Part shown: in pieces, positions 13,890 through 22,069 of the stretch
Layout of the letters: each line of letters begins with the position of its first letter
Position numbering within the stretch: the stretch's first letter is position 1
The notes under the pieces: model-generated
The model's database searches: none
What the model was told of the DNA's origin: nothing
Seen by the model: the letters and a program-made list of their open reading frames with translations, nothing else
Position numbers and translations under genes: made by a program
Assembly: GCF_024171885.1 (NCBI RefSeq)
Contig: NZ_JAMTCP010000022.1
Span: 1-45,898 of the forward strand
DNA from: Streptoalloteichus tenebrarius
GTDB taxonomy: Bacteria > Actinomycetota > Actinomycetes > Mycobacteriales > Pseudonocardiaceae
Direction: 5' to 3'
Length of the DNA: 45,898 bases

Positions 13890-14768
13890 TCAGTTCTTCA
13901 GCAGCTCGATGGCGACGGTGGCGTCGCCCGCGCCGTGCCCCTCGGCGACCGCCCTGTCCAGCAGGTCCTTGATCGGCAGCATGAGGTCGGGGCGCACGCC
14001 CTGCTCCTCCGCGACCGTGATGAAGTTGGGGAAGGCGGCGGCCTGCATCGCCAGGTTGGACACGACACCGGTCATGTAGTCGCCGCTGTCGACCTGCGTG
14101 GCGAGCCGGTCCAGGTTCCCCTCGAACATCGCGCTGAGCCACGGCTTCAGGAACGCCATGAACTCGGTGGCCCGGACGTTCTCCGAGCGCACCAGGGCCA
14201 CGGCCTGCCAAACCCCGGCGAACAGGCCGTACATGCCGCTGAGCAGCGCCAGGTCGTAGAGCGCGGCCAGGCCGGCGTCGTCGCCGAGGAAGTGGGCCGC
14301 GCCCAGGAGCTCCAGCACCTCCCGGTGCGCCTCGAAGGTGACCGAGGACCCGCTGTAGAGCAGGAACGCGTGCGGCGTCCCGATGCCCGGCGGGATCGCC
14401 ATGATGCCGCCGTCGACGTAGTCGACACCCTGCTCGGCCGCCCACACGGCCATCGCGCGGGCCTGCGCCGGGGTGCCGTTGGTCAGGTTGACCACCGCGC
14501 GGCCCGACAGGGCGTCGGCCACCGGCTCCAGCACCTCGCGCACCGACGCGTCGTCCAACAGGCACACGACGACCAACGGGCTCGCCGCGATCGCCTCGGC
14601 CACGGTCTCGGCGCGGAGCGCGCCCTTGGCGACCAGGGCCTCGTCCTTGCCCGGAGTACGGTTCCAGACCGTCGTGGCGTGTCCGCCGGCCAGGAATGCC
14701 TCGGCCAGCGCGGTCCCCATCGCGCCGAGGCCCAGGACGGTCACCCGGGACACGTTCTTCTCCGACAT
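13890..14768 (-). CDS. Imine reductase-like NADP-dependent oxidoreductase
   Basis: 292 aa. N-terminal Rossmann domain with GLGAMG (13-18) and the NADPH-type VWNRTPGK (34-41) of the beta-hydroxyacid dehydrogenase/6-phosphogluconate dehydrogenase superfamily. Instead of the usual catalytic Lys motif it has YVDGGIMAIPPGIGTP (117-132), typical of imine reductases, followed by an all-helical dimerisation domain. Such enzymes reduce cyclic imines or iminium ions; the natural substrate is unknown. GAGGAG precedes the ATG. Transcribed with the SDR gene and divergent from the AfsR-type regulator, which may control it. Confidence 0.85.
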   Translation of the reverse strand: MSEKNVSRVTVLGLGAMGTALAEAFLAGGHATTVWNRTPGKDEALVAKGALRAETVAEAIAASPLVVVCLLDDASVREVLEPVADALSGRAVVNLTNGTPAQARAMAVWAAEQGVDYVDGGIMAIPPGIGTPHAFLLYSGSSVTFEAHREVLELLGAAHFLGDDAGLAALYDLALLSGMYGLFAGVWQAVALVRSENVRATEFMAFLKPWLSAMFEGNLDRLATQVDSGDYMTGVVSNLAMQAAAFPNFITVAEEQGVRPDLMLPIKDLLDRAVAEGHGAGDATVAIELLKN

Positions 14769-14929
14769 GCGATCTCCTCACGCTGTCCCGGCTGCGTGCC
14801 GGGGTATCTCGGTGGTCTTCGACTGCTCCCCACGCTGCCGGCCGGGGCTTCGGGTCCACTTCGGATCGGCTTCGGACCGGCCTCGGGCGCGACGCGTCCG
14901 GTGTCGGGCGCCTGCACTACCGTGGCCAC

Positions 14930-17900
14930 GTGCGTTTCGGGGTGCTCGGTCCGCTGGAGGTGTGGACGGCGGACGGGAGACCGGTCCGGGTCCCCGAGCT
15001 GAAGGTCCGCGCCCTGCTGGCCGCCCTGCTCGCCCACCGGGGGCGGTCGGTGTCGACGGACCGGCTGATCGGGGACCTGTGGACGGCCCCGCTGCCGAGC
15101 AGTCCGACGGGCGCGCTCCAGGCCAGGGTGTCGCAACTGCGCCGCGCGCTGGAGGAGGCGGAACCGGGCAGCCGGGACCTCGTGGTCTCACGACCTCCCG
15201 GCTACCTGCTGCGCGTCGACGCCGAGGCCGTGGACGCGGAGCGGTTCGCGGCCCTGACGGCCGAGGCGCGGGCGAGCGAGGACCCGAGGACGCGGTCCGA
15301 CCTGCTGACCGAGGCGCTCGCGCTGTGGCGGGGCCCGGCGTTCGCCGACTTCCCCGACAGCGCGCTGCTCGCCCCGGTGGTCCGGCGGCTGGAGGAGCTG
15401 CGGCTGGTCGCGCTGGAGGAGCAGGCCGAGGCGCGGCTCGCGCTGGGCGACCACGGCGTACTGGTCGGCGAGCTGGCCGACCTGGTCGCGCAACACCCGT
15501 TGCGCGAGCGCCTGCGCGCGGCGCAGCTCGTGGCCCTGTACCGGTCGGGCCGGCAGAGCGAGGCGCTGGACAGCTACCGCGACCTGCGGGACCGGTTGGC
15601 CGACGAGCTGGGGGTCGACCCGAGCCCCGACCTGGTCGCCCTGCACCAGGCGATCCTGCGGCAGGACCCGGCGCTGGCCGCGGCGGCGCCGCCTCCCGAG
15701 CCCGTGCCGTCCCGTCCCCGCACGAACCTGCCGGCCCCGCTCACCGACCTGGTGGGCAGGGACGCGGCGCTGGAGGAGGTGCGGGCGCTGCTCGACACCG
15801 CTCGGCTGGTCACGCTGACCGGGCCGGGCGGGGTGGGGAAGACCCGGTTGGCCCTGGCCGTGGCGTCGGAGTTGCTCCCCCGGTTCCCGGACGGCGTCTG
15901 GCTCGTCGAACTGGCCGGCAGGGTCCGAGGGGGTGGGAAGGACGCGGCGTGCTCCCTGGCCGAGGTCGCCGAGGCGGTGGCCGCCGCGCTGGAGATCCGG
16001 GACGACGTCGCGACCGGTCCCCTGCCGGGCACGCCCTCGGCCGACCTCGCCCACCGGCTCGCCGAGGCCCTGCGCGGACGGCGGATGCTGGTCGTGCTGG
16101 ACAACTGCGAACACGTGGTCGAGCCGGTCGCCGCGTTCGCGGACCTGCTGTTGCGCGCCGCGCCGGGGGTGCGGATCCTCGCCACGAGCCAGGAGCCGGT
16201 CGGGCTCGCCGGCGAGACACTGTGGACGGTGCCGCCCCTCGACCTCCCCGAACCCGGGTCCGAGCCCGAGCCCAAGCCAAATTCCGCGACCGAGCCTGAT
16301 TCCGCGACCGAGCCTGGGACCGAGTTTGGGACCGAGTTTGGGTCCACTGTGGACGATGGAGTCGGCGGCGTCGGGCGGTACAGCGCCGTGCGGCTGTTCG
16401 TGGCGCGCGCCTCCGCCGCCGCGCCAGGGTTCCGGCTCACGCGCGACAACGCGGCCATCGTGGCCGCGATCTGCCGACGCCTGGACGGCCTCCCGTTGGC
16501 CATGGAGCTGGCCGCGACCCGCGTGCGGGCGCTCGGCGTGCGCGAGCTGCTCGACCGGCTCGACGACCGGTTCCGGCTGTTGGCCACCGGCCACCGGGGC
16601 GCGCCGCCGCGCCAGCAGACCCTCAGGGCGATGATCGACTGGAGCTGGGAGCTGCTGACCGAGGCCGAACGGATCGTCCTGCGACGCCTGGCCGTCCACG
16701 CCGAGAGCTGCGGGCTCGCGGCCGCCGAGGCCGTCTGCGCCGGCGACGGCGTGAAACCCGCCGAGGTCCTCGACCTGCTGACCCGGTTGGTCGACCGTTC
16801 GCTCGTCGTCGTGACCGAGGGGCCTGGCGGCGTCCGGTACCGACTGCTGGAGTCCGTCGCCGCCTACTGCCTCGAACAGCTCAGGGAGCACGGCGAGACC
16901 GACCAGGTGCGGGAACGCCATCGCCGCCACTACGCCGACCTGGCCGCGCGCGCGGACGAACGGTTGCGGGGTCATGACCAACAGCGGTGGCTGGAACTGC
17001 TCGACGTCGAGTCCCCGAACCTGCGGGCCGCGCTGGACGACGCGGTCCGCCACGGGGACGCCGACCTCGCCCTGCGGCTGGTCAACTCCCTGACCTGGTA
17101 CTGGTACCTGCGGGGCCGGCTCAGCGAGGGGCACCGGTCGTTGGGCGCGGCGCTGTCGGTCGCCGCCGACACCCCCGGCGCCGCCAGGGTCGCCGCGCTG
17201 ACCTGGCAGACGAGCATGGCCATGTTGATCGGCGAGGACGGTGACCTGACGGAGCGGGCCGAACGGGTGCTCGCGCTCGCCGTGGATGACGACGACGCGG
17301 GACAGCGCCGCAGGGCCGAGTGGTTCCTCAACCTCGTGTTGACGGGCGTCGGCGACCTGGCGGCCCGCGAGGAGCGGGTGCTGCGCGTGCTGGCCGACTT
17401 CCGGTCGCTGGGCGACGAGTGGGGCGAGGCCGCCGCGCTGTGCACGCACGCCTCGCACGCCCTGGCCAGGGGAGATCTCGTGGCGGCGCGGCGCGGCGGC
17501 GAGCGGAGCCTGACGTCGTTCCGGCGGCTCGGCGACCGGTGGGGCCAGCTCAGGGCGCTGGAGGTCCTGGGCAACCTCGCGGAGGTGGTCGGCGACTACG
17601 AGCGGGCCACCCACCTGCGGCGGGACGGGCTGCGTATGGCGGAGGAACTCGGGCTGTGGATCGAGGTCTCCTACGCGCTGTCGACGCTGGGGCGCACCGC
17701 GTTGCTCACCGGGAATCACGAGCGGGCGGTGGAGCTGCACGAGCGGGCGCTGCGCATGGCCGTCGAGCAGTCGCACCGGCGGGGCGAGCAGTTCGCCGAG
17801 ATCGGGCTCGGCCTGGTGGCCCGGCGGGCGGGCCGGCTGGACGAAGCCGAGCGGCACCTGCGCGCCTGGCTCGACTGGTGCCGGGACGTGGACGGCGACC

Positions 17901-18280
17901 TCGGGGCGGCGTTGATCCTGGCCGAGCTGGGGTTCGTCGCCGAGCAGCGCGGGGACGCCGAGGAGGCGCTCGCGCTGCACGCGGAGGGCCTGGCGGCGGC
18001 GTGGGGCACGGGGAACCCGAGGGCGGTCGCGTTGGCGTGGGAGGGCCTGGCGGGGGCGTGCTCGCTCGCCGGACAACACGCGCGCGGGGCCGCTCTGCTG
18101 GGCGCGGCGACGGCGACGCGGGAGTCCGTGGGCGCGCCGTTGCCCCCGGCGGAACGCGGTGATGTCGACCGGATCACGGCCCGGCTGCGCGCGGCGCTGG
18201 GCGAGGCCGCGTTCGCGGCGGAGTTCCGGCGCGGCGCGGATCAACCGCCGGAGGAGCTGGTCTCGGCGATCGTCGGCTGA
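14930..18280 (+). CDS. AfsR/SARP-type regulator with NB-ARC and TPR domains
   Basis: 1,116 aa from GTG 14930, chosen because VRFGVLGPLEVW is the standard family N-terminus. Domains: OmpR-like winged helix (1-95), bacterial transcriptional activator domain (about 100-250, EALALWRGPAFADFPDS, ELGVDPSPDLVALHQAIL), NB-ARC ATPase (P-loop GPGGVGKT at 298-305, Walker B LVVLDNCEHVV near 387) and C-terminal TPRs (about 700-1090). Such proteins switch on secondary metabolism or local operons after nucleotide- and ligand-dependent assembly. Odd: residues about 440-478 are a Glu/Pro/Thr repeat (PDSATEPGTEFGTEFG) whose codons include AAT, GAT and TTT, unlike the rest. Divergent from the imine-reductase operon. 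Confidence 0.92.
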   Translation: MRFGVLGPLEVWTADGRPVRVPELKVRALLAALLAHRGRSVSTDRLIGDLWTAPLPSSPTGALQARVSQLRRALEEAEPGSRDLVVSRPPGYLLRVDAEAVDAERFAALTAEARASEDPRTRSDLLTEALALWRGPAFADFPDSALLAPVVRRLEELRLVALEEQAEARLALGDHGVLVGELADLVAQHPLRERLRAAQLVALYRSGRQSEALDSYRDLRDRLADELGVDPSPDLVALHQAILRQDPALAAAAPPPEPVPSRPRTNLPAPLTDLVGRDAALEEVRALLDTARLVTLTGPGGVGKTRLALAVASELLPRFPDGVWLVELAGRVRGGGKDAACSLAEVAEAVAAALEIRDDVATGPLPGTPSADLAHRLAEALRGRRMLVVLDNCEHVVEPVAAFADLLLRAAPGVRILATSQEPVGLAGETLWTVPPLDLPEPGSEPEPKPNSATEPDSATEPGTEFGTEFGSTVDDGVGGVGRYSAVRLFVARASAAAPGFRLTRDNAAIVAAICRRLDGLPLAMELAATRVRALGVRELLDRLDDRFRLLATGHRGAPPRQQTLRAMIDWSWELLTEAERIVLRRLAVHAESCGLAAAEAVCAGDGVKPAEVLDLLTRLVDRSLVVVTEGPGGVRYRLLESVAAYCLEQLREHGETDQVRERHRRHYADLAARADERLRGHDQQRWLELLDVESPNLRAALDDAVRHGDADLALRLVNSLTWYWYLRGRLSEGHRSLGAALSVAADTPGAARVAALTWQTSMAMLIGEDGDLTERAERVLALAVDDDDAGQRRRAEWFLNLVLTGVGDLAAREERVLRVLADFRSLGDEWGEAAALCTHASHALARGDLVAARRGGERSLTSFRRLGDRWGQLRALEVLGNLAEVVGDYERATHLRRDGLRMAEELGLWIEVSYALSTLGRTALLTGNHERAVELHERALRMAVEQSHRRGEQFAEIGLGLVARRAGRLDEAERHLRAWLDWCRDVDGDLGAALILAELGFVAEQRGDAEEALALHAEGLAAAWGTGNPRAVALAWEGLAGACSLAGQHARGAALLGAATATRESVGAPLPPAERGDVDRITARLRAALGEAAFAAEFRRGADQPPEELVSAIVG

Positions 18281-18310
18281 CCGGTCAGCGGGCGATGGTC
18301 GGCTGACCGG

Positions 18311-18532
18311 TTATCCACATCCCCCGAATTCCTCCACAGGCTCGGGTCATGGCCTTGGGCCGGGGGTGGTGGGGCGATAGGCTGGAGCGGGGCTCGCCCC
18401 CCAGGGCGGGTGGGGGCTATCCACTGGGGGAGTGACTGCGGGCCCGAGTTCCGGTGAGTGTTTTCCGTGTTGTGTCAACCCTTTCGCCCGGTTAGGCGAC
18501 AGGGTTGTCCACAGGCCCCTGAGTTGTCCACA
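18311..18532. promoter_or_regulatory. Cluster of three DnaA-box-like 9-mers
   Basis: TTATCCACA at 18311-18319 and TTGTCCACA at 18505-18513 and 18524-18532, all on the + strand. These equal the classical and the high-GC actinomycete DnaA box sequences. No dnaA, dnaN, parA or rpmH gene is near, so this is not oriC; chance or a DnaA-titrating site are both possible. Confidence 0.4.
18374..18432 (+). repeat. 59-bp direct repeat, copy 1
   Basis: Begins GCGATAGGCTGGAGCGGGG and ends ATCCACTGGGGGA. It matches 18568-18626 with two substitutions. It contains a run of G and C able to fold, and a CTATCCACT/CTGTCCACT element. Confidence 0.9.
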
Positions 18533-18567
18533 GGAGACTGGCACGGCCCTGTGCCGAGGGGTGTGCG

Positions 18568-18626
18568 GCGGTAGGCTGGAGCGGGGCTCGCCCCCCAGGG
18601 CGGGTGGGGGCTGTCCACTGGGGGAA
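18568..18626 (+). repeat. 59-bp direct repeat, copy 2
   Basis: GCGGTAGGCTGGAGCGGGG ... GTCCACTGGGGGA, 194 bp downstream of copy 1. The tandem DnaA-box-like pair lies between the copies. Confidence 0.9.
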
Positions 18627-18805
18627 CGGGGAGGAGCGTCGCGGCCGGGTGGTCGAGGAGCCAGCGATCCGGCGGCTCGTCGATCGTCGCCATCTCCCCC
18701 TCGGACCACGAGGAACTGCGCGCCGGCGCTCGGACGACTCTTCCCCGGCGCGCCGTCCGGGCACAACCCGGTGTCGACCCCACTCTGGCTCGGGGCCGCG
18801 CCGCG

Positions 18806-18901
18806 CCACCCGTCCGGAGCACCACCCGTCTGGACCGCCACCCGTCCGGACCACCACCCGTCCGGAGCACCACCCGTCTGGACCGCCACCCGTCCGGAGC
18901 G
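18806..18901 (+). repeat. 16-bp satellite, six units
   Basis: Six head-to-tail units of CCACCCGTCCGGAGCA type start at 18806, 18822, 18838, 18854, 18870 and 18886. Units 1-3 and 4-6 repeat in the same order of variants, so the array grew by doubling a 48-bp block. There are no spacers. Confidence 0.9.
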
Positions 18902-19098
18902 TCGCACGACGTGGCACCGGGACGGTCGCCGTCCGCTGACACCGCGCCCGCGGAGCACCACGGGCTAGATGTCCACTGAGGACAGTTCCGCTGGATCTCG
19001 GCGGGCCGACCGGCGTCACGACGACCAGCGCCACCATCACCACCATGCTCGCGATCGGACGCGAGCGCGGCGGTGGTGAGGCCTGGTGTCGAGCGTCC

Positions 19099-19605
19099 TC
19101 AGGTCAGGGACGTGTCACCGAAGTGCTCCAGCAGCCTGCGCAGCGTCCCGGTGAACCGCTCGTACTCCTCCTCGTCCATGTCCGGCAGGAACCGCGCCTC
19201 GTTCTTCAGGTGCTCGCCGAACACCTCGTCCACGACCTGGTGTCCGCGCTCGGTGAGCCGGATGCGGACCGACCGGCGGTCGACCGTGTCGCGCACCCGC
19301 TCGACCAGGCCCTTGGCCTCCAGCCGGTCGATCCGGTTGGTGATCGCGCCCGAGGTGACCATGGTGGCCTTGAGCAGGCCGCCCGCCGTGAGCTCGTAGG
19401 GCGGCCTTGACCGGCGCAACGTCGTGAGGACGTCGAACTCCCAGTTCTCCAGCCCCCGCTTGGCGTAGAAGGTCTTCAGCTCCCGGTCGAACACCCGGGA
19501 CAGCCGCTGCACGCGCCCGACGATGCCGACCGGCCACAGGTCGTCGGCCAGGTCGGGGCGTTCCTCCCGCCACGCGCCGATGACCAGGTCCACCGCGTCC
19601 GCCAT
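19099..19605 (-). CDS. MarR-family transcriptional regulator
   Basis: 168 aa. Winged helix: LENWEFDVLTTLRRSRPPYELTAGGLLKATMVTSGAITNRIDRLEAKGLVERVRDTVDRRSVRIRLTERGHQVVDEV, with the DRR wing of MarR proteins. Divergent from the EamA exporter/FMN reductase operon, with CAACGTTG sites in the shared 92-bp promoter region. MarR proteins are usually repressors released by a phenolic or electrophilic ligand, and that fits an exporter plus a flavin reductase. Confidence 0.9.
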   Translation of the reverse strand: MADAVDLVIGAWREERPDLADDLWPVGIVGRVQRLSRVFDRELKTFYAKRGLENWEFDVLTTLRRSRPPYELTAGGLLKATMVTSGAITNRIDRLEAKGLVERVRDTVDRRSVRIRLTERGHQVVDEVFGEHLKNEARFLPDMDEEEYERFTGTLRRLLEHFGDTSLT

Positions 19606-19620
19606 CCTGCCCTCCGCAAT

Positions 19621-19682
19621 ATCTCAACGTTCACAGACTTGACGTTGACCGAGTGCCCATGCTCTTATTTCAACGTTGAGAT
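19621..19682. promoter_or_regulatory. MarR operator pair (ATCTCAACGTT / AACGTTGAGAT)
   Basis: ATCTCAACGTT at 19621-19631 is the exact reverse complement of AACGTTGAGAT at 19672-19682, with a weaker TGACGTTGAC at 19640-19649 between them. The right-hand site, TTCAACGTTGAGA, is itself palindromic. The placement covers both divergent promoters, so autoregulation by the MarR protein is likely. Confidence 0.7.
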
Positions 19683-19697
19683 TATCAGGAGGAACCC

Positions 19698-20588
19698 ATG
19701 ACGACCACGTCGATCCCGACGCCTCATGCCGTGTCCCCGGCCGCACGTGACGCCGCGCTGGCCGCGCTGGCCCCCGCCGCGTGGGGAACGACCTACGTCG
19801 TCACCGCGACCCTGCTGCCGCCCGACCGCCCGCTGCTCGCGGCGACCATGCGGTCGCTGCCCGCCGGCCTGGCGCTGCTCGCGATGACCCGCCGCCTGCC
19901 CCGGGGCTCGTGGTGGTGGCGCACGGTGGTGCTCGGCACACTGAACTTCGGCGCGTTCGCCCCGCTGATCTTCTACGCGGCGTACCACCTGCCCGGCGGC
20001 GTGGCGGCCACGGTCGGGTCGCTCCAACCGCTGCTCGTGGCCCTGCTCTCCCTGCTCGTGCTCAAGACGCGGCCACCGACGACGGTGCTGGTGTCGTCGG
20101 TGGTCGGCGCGGGCGGCGTGGCCCTGCTGGCCCTCACCGCCGAGGCCCGGCTCGACCCGCTCGGCGTGCTCGCGATGCTCGTCGCCACGAGCCTGATGGC
20201 GGTGGCCATCGTGCTCACGAAGAAGTGGGGCAGCCCCGAGCGGCCGCTGGTGGTCACGGGCTGGCAGCTCACGGTCGGCGGGCTGGCCCTCGCGCCGGCC
20301 ACCCTCCTCCTCGAGGGCGTGCCGGACGCCCTGACCGGTCCGAACATCCTCGGCTTCGCCTACATCGGGATCTTCGGCACCGTGTTGTCCTACGTCCTGT
20401 GGTTCCGGGGCATCGACCGCCTGCCCCCCACCTCGGTGTCCCTGCTCGGGCTGGCCAACCCGCTGGTCGCCGCGATCGCCGGGTTCCTCGTCCTCGGCCA
20501 GACCCTGACCCCGTGGCAGCTCCTCGGCTTCGCGGTCGCCCTCGGCGCCGTCATCGTCGGCCAGACGCGCCACCACGACCACTCCTGA
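19698..20588 (+). CDS. EamA/DMT-family transporter
   Basis: 296 aa, about ten predicted membrane helices in two EamA repeats (first about 20-140 with GTTYVVTATLLPPDRPLLAATMRSLPAGL; second about 155-290 with ANPLVAAIAGFLVLGQTLTPWQLLGFAVALGAVIVG). Drug/metabolite exporters of this group move amino acids, purines or small drugs; the substrate is unknown. GGAGG lies 7 nt before the ATG. First gene of the operon with the FMN reductase, divergent from MarR. Confidence 0.9.
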   Translation: MTTTSIPTPHAVSPAARDAALAALAPAAWGTTYVVTATLLPPDRPLLAATMRSLPAGLALLAMTRRLPRGSWWWRTVVLGTLNFGAFAPLIFYAAYHLPGGVAATVGSLQPLLVALLSLLVLKTRPPTTVLVSSVVGAGGVALLALTAEARLDPLGVLAMLVATSLMAVAIVLTKKWGSPERPLVVTGWQLTVGGLALAPATLLLEGVPDALTGPNILGFAYIGIFGTVLSYVLWFRGIDRLPPTSVSLLGLANPLVAAIAGFLVLGQTLTPWQLLGFAVALGAVIVGQTRHHDHS

Positions 20589-20639
20589 CTCCCGTCCGCC
20601 CACCCACCACACCGTGCACAGAAGGAGATGACGTCCACA

Positions 20640-21194
20640 ATGGACACCCTGCGGATCCTCGCCGTCTCGGGCAGCCTGCGCGCCGACTCGTACAACACCG
20701 CCCTGCTGCGGGCCACGCAGCGGGTCAACCCCGGCGGGATGTCCATCGAGATCTACGAGGACATGGTCGGCCTCCCGATGTACAACGAGGACCTCGACAC
20801 CGAGCGGCCCCTGCCTGCCGTGGCCGACCTGCGGCGGCGGGTCGCCGAGGCGGACGGCCTGCTGATCGCCACGCCGGAGCACAACACCTCGATCCCCGCG
20901 GCGCTCAAGAGCGCGATCGACTGGCTCAGCACGCCGCCGAGCGGCTTCGTGCTCGCCGACAAGCCGGTGGCGATCATGGGCGCCTCCCCCGGGGCGTTCG
21001 GGTCTGCCAGGGCCCAGCTCTCGCTGCGGCAGATCCTCGCCTCGCTCGGCTCCGACATGGTCCTGCGCCCCGAGGTGACCGTCTTCCGGGCCCACGAGCG
21101 CTTCGACGCGGACGGGTCCCTGACCGACGAGTTCACCCTGTCGCTGATCAAGGACCTCCTCGTCGCCCTGGAGAAGAGGATCCGCAGGAGCTGA
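20640..21194 (+). CDS. NADPH-dependent FMN reductase
   Basis: 184 aa. Flavodoxin-like fold with LAVSGSLRADSYNTALLRA (phosphate loop), PEHNTSIPAALKSAIDWLS (family signature around FMN) and ADKPVAIMGASPGAFGSARAQ. This is the chromate/azo/quinone reductase group (ChrR/YieF/SsuE-like) that uses NAD(P)H to reduce FMN or quinones in the cytosol. ATG 20640 is preferred (AGAAGGAG 12 nt upstream); ATG 20628 adds four residues. A GTCCACAATGGAC palindrome straddles the start codon. Follows the exporter by 51 nt. Confidence 0.9.
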   Translation: MDTLRILAVSGSLRADSYNTALLRATQRVNPGGMSIEIYEDMVGLPMYNEDLDTERPLPAVADLRRRVAEADGLLIATPEHNTSIPAALKSAIDWLSTPPSGFVLADKPVAIMGASPGAFGSARAQLSLRQILASLGSDMVLRPEVTVFRAHERFDADGSLTDEFTLSLIKDLLVALEKRIRRS

Positions 21195-21227
21195 GGGCGA
21201 GCCGACCGGTCCTCACGGCACCCGCGT

Positions 21228-21266
21228 CCCGGTGTTCCTCCCGCTCCTGACGGGAGGAACACCGGG
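21228..21266. terminator. 16-bp perfect bidirectional hairpin
   Basis: CCCGGTGTTCCTCCCG (21228-21243) pairs perfectly with 21251-21266, loop CTCCTGA, followed by ATTT. It lies between the convergent FMN reductase and TetR stops and should terminate both. Confidence 0.85.
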
Positions 21267-21277
21267 ATTTCCCACAG

Positions 21278-21967
21278 CTACGAAAGTTCGGGCGCCCTCT
21301 CGTCGTTCGCGGGCCGGATCGCGTAGTGCCCCAATGAAGGTTCCACCATGCCGAAGGCCAGTTCCGCTGCCGCGGACACCGCCTTGGCGACCTCGTCAGG
21401 CCCGCGCCCGGTCAGCACCTGACGCACGGCCTCCTGGAACAGGATTCGGTGGACACCGCCGAGGAGCATCGCGGCGGTGCGCACCGAGAGATCCAACGCG
21501 TCGCCCCCTGCGGCAGCGTCACCGGCATTACCGGCGTCACCGGCCAGCGCGTCCGCGAGGGCGCGCTCCTGCTGCTCGTGGATCTCCCGGAGCCGGGCGA
21601 GCAGCGCGGGGCTTCCCACGATCATGCGGGCGAAGTCCTGGCCGCAGAAGCCGAGCACCGGATCGCGCCGCGCCACTCCCTCCTCGTGGGCGCGACGCAC
21701 CGCGGCCAGGGCCGACTCCCCCGGTCGTCGTTCGGCGACGGCGCGCGCCGGCCGGTCAATGACCTCCTGGTAGGCGTCGAGGGCCAGGTCCTCCTTCCTC
21801 GGGAAGTAGTTGGTGACCGTCATCTTCGCCACGCCCGCCGCCGCGGCGACGTCGGCGATCGTCACCTCGTCGAAGCCCCGTTCCAGGAACAGCCTGGTCG
21901 CGCTGTCCGAGATCGCCTGCCGCGTCTGCTGCTTCCGGCGCTCCCGGAGTCCGGACGTCTCCGCCAC
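21278..21967 (-). CDS. TetR-family transcriptional regulator
   Basis: 229 aa from GTG 21967, chosen for GAAGGAGG 7 nt upstream; ATG 22009 would overlap the operator. HTH: RKQQTRQAISDSATRLFLERGFDEVTIADVAAAAGVAKMTVTNYFPRKEDLALDAY. The C-terminal part carries a repetitive AGDAGNAGDAAAGGDA stretch near residue 160. Divergent from the quinone oxidoreductase gene, and TTAGGTCCGACCTA sites lie between them, so it probably represses both. Confidence 0.9.
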   Translation of the reverse strand: MAETSGLRERRKQQTRQAISDSATRLFLERGFDEVTIADVAAAAGVAKMTVTNYFPRKEDLALDAYQEVIDRPARAVAERRPGESALAAVRRAHEEGVARRDPVLGFCGQDFARMIVGSPALLARLREIHEQQERALADALAGDAGNAGDAAAGGDALDLSVRTAAMLLGGVHRILFQEAVRQVLTGRGPDEVAKAVSAAAELAFGMVEPSLGHYAIRPANDERAPELS

Positions 21968-22013
21968 GCGCCCACCTCCTTCGGTCCGACCCAAGTTTAG
22001 CCTTGGCATAAAC

Positions 22014-22045
22014 TTAGGTCCGACCTACAGTTAGGCCCGACCTAA
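22014..22045. promoter_or_regulatory. Twin TTAGG-yCCG-ACCTAA operators
   Basis: TTAGGTCCGACCTAC (22014-22028) and the perfect palindrome-like TTAGGCCCGACCTAA (22031-22045) are 17 bp apart; a weaker TCGGTCCGACCCAAG is at 21981. They lie between the TetR and quinone oxidoreductase starts. Confidence 0.75.
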
Positions 22046-22069
22046 GAAATCTGACCGGAGGAGGGCGAC

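Larger units (their letters stand above)
18281..19098. other. 0.8 kb repeat-rich non-coding stretch
   Basis: No reading frame here has a plausible start, ribosome binding site or family motif; the open frames follow repeat composition. It contains a 26-bp period duplication around the regulator stop (GCGATSGTCGGCTGACCGGT at 18267 and 18293), three DnaA-box-like 9-mers, a duplicated 59-bp element and a 16-bp satellite. The rest shows nothing I recognise. Confidence 0.7.

Noticed and set aside
15188-18244. 1,018-codon open frame on the minus strand, antisense to the AfsR-type regulator
   Set aside because: Gln/Arg/Pro/Val-rich with no domain or ribosome binding site; a GC-bias shadow of the regulator gene.
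18311-18532. Chromosomal origin oriC
   Set aside because: Only three boxes, no AT-rich region, no dnaA/dnaN/gyr neighbours.
18806-18901. Possible CRISPR array
   Set aside because: Units are 16 bp, head to tail, without spacers.
18432-18968. Open frames inside the repeat-rich gap as genes
   Set aside because: They follow satellite and GC repeats, occur on both strands at once, and lack starts with ribosome binding sites.
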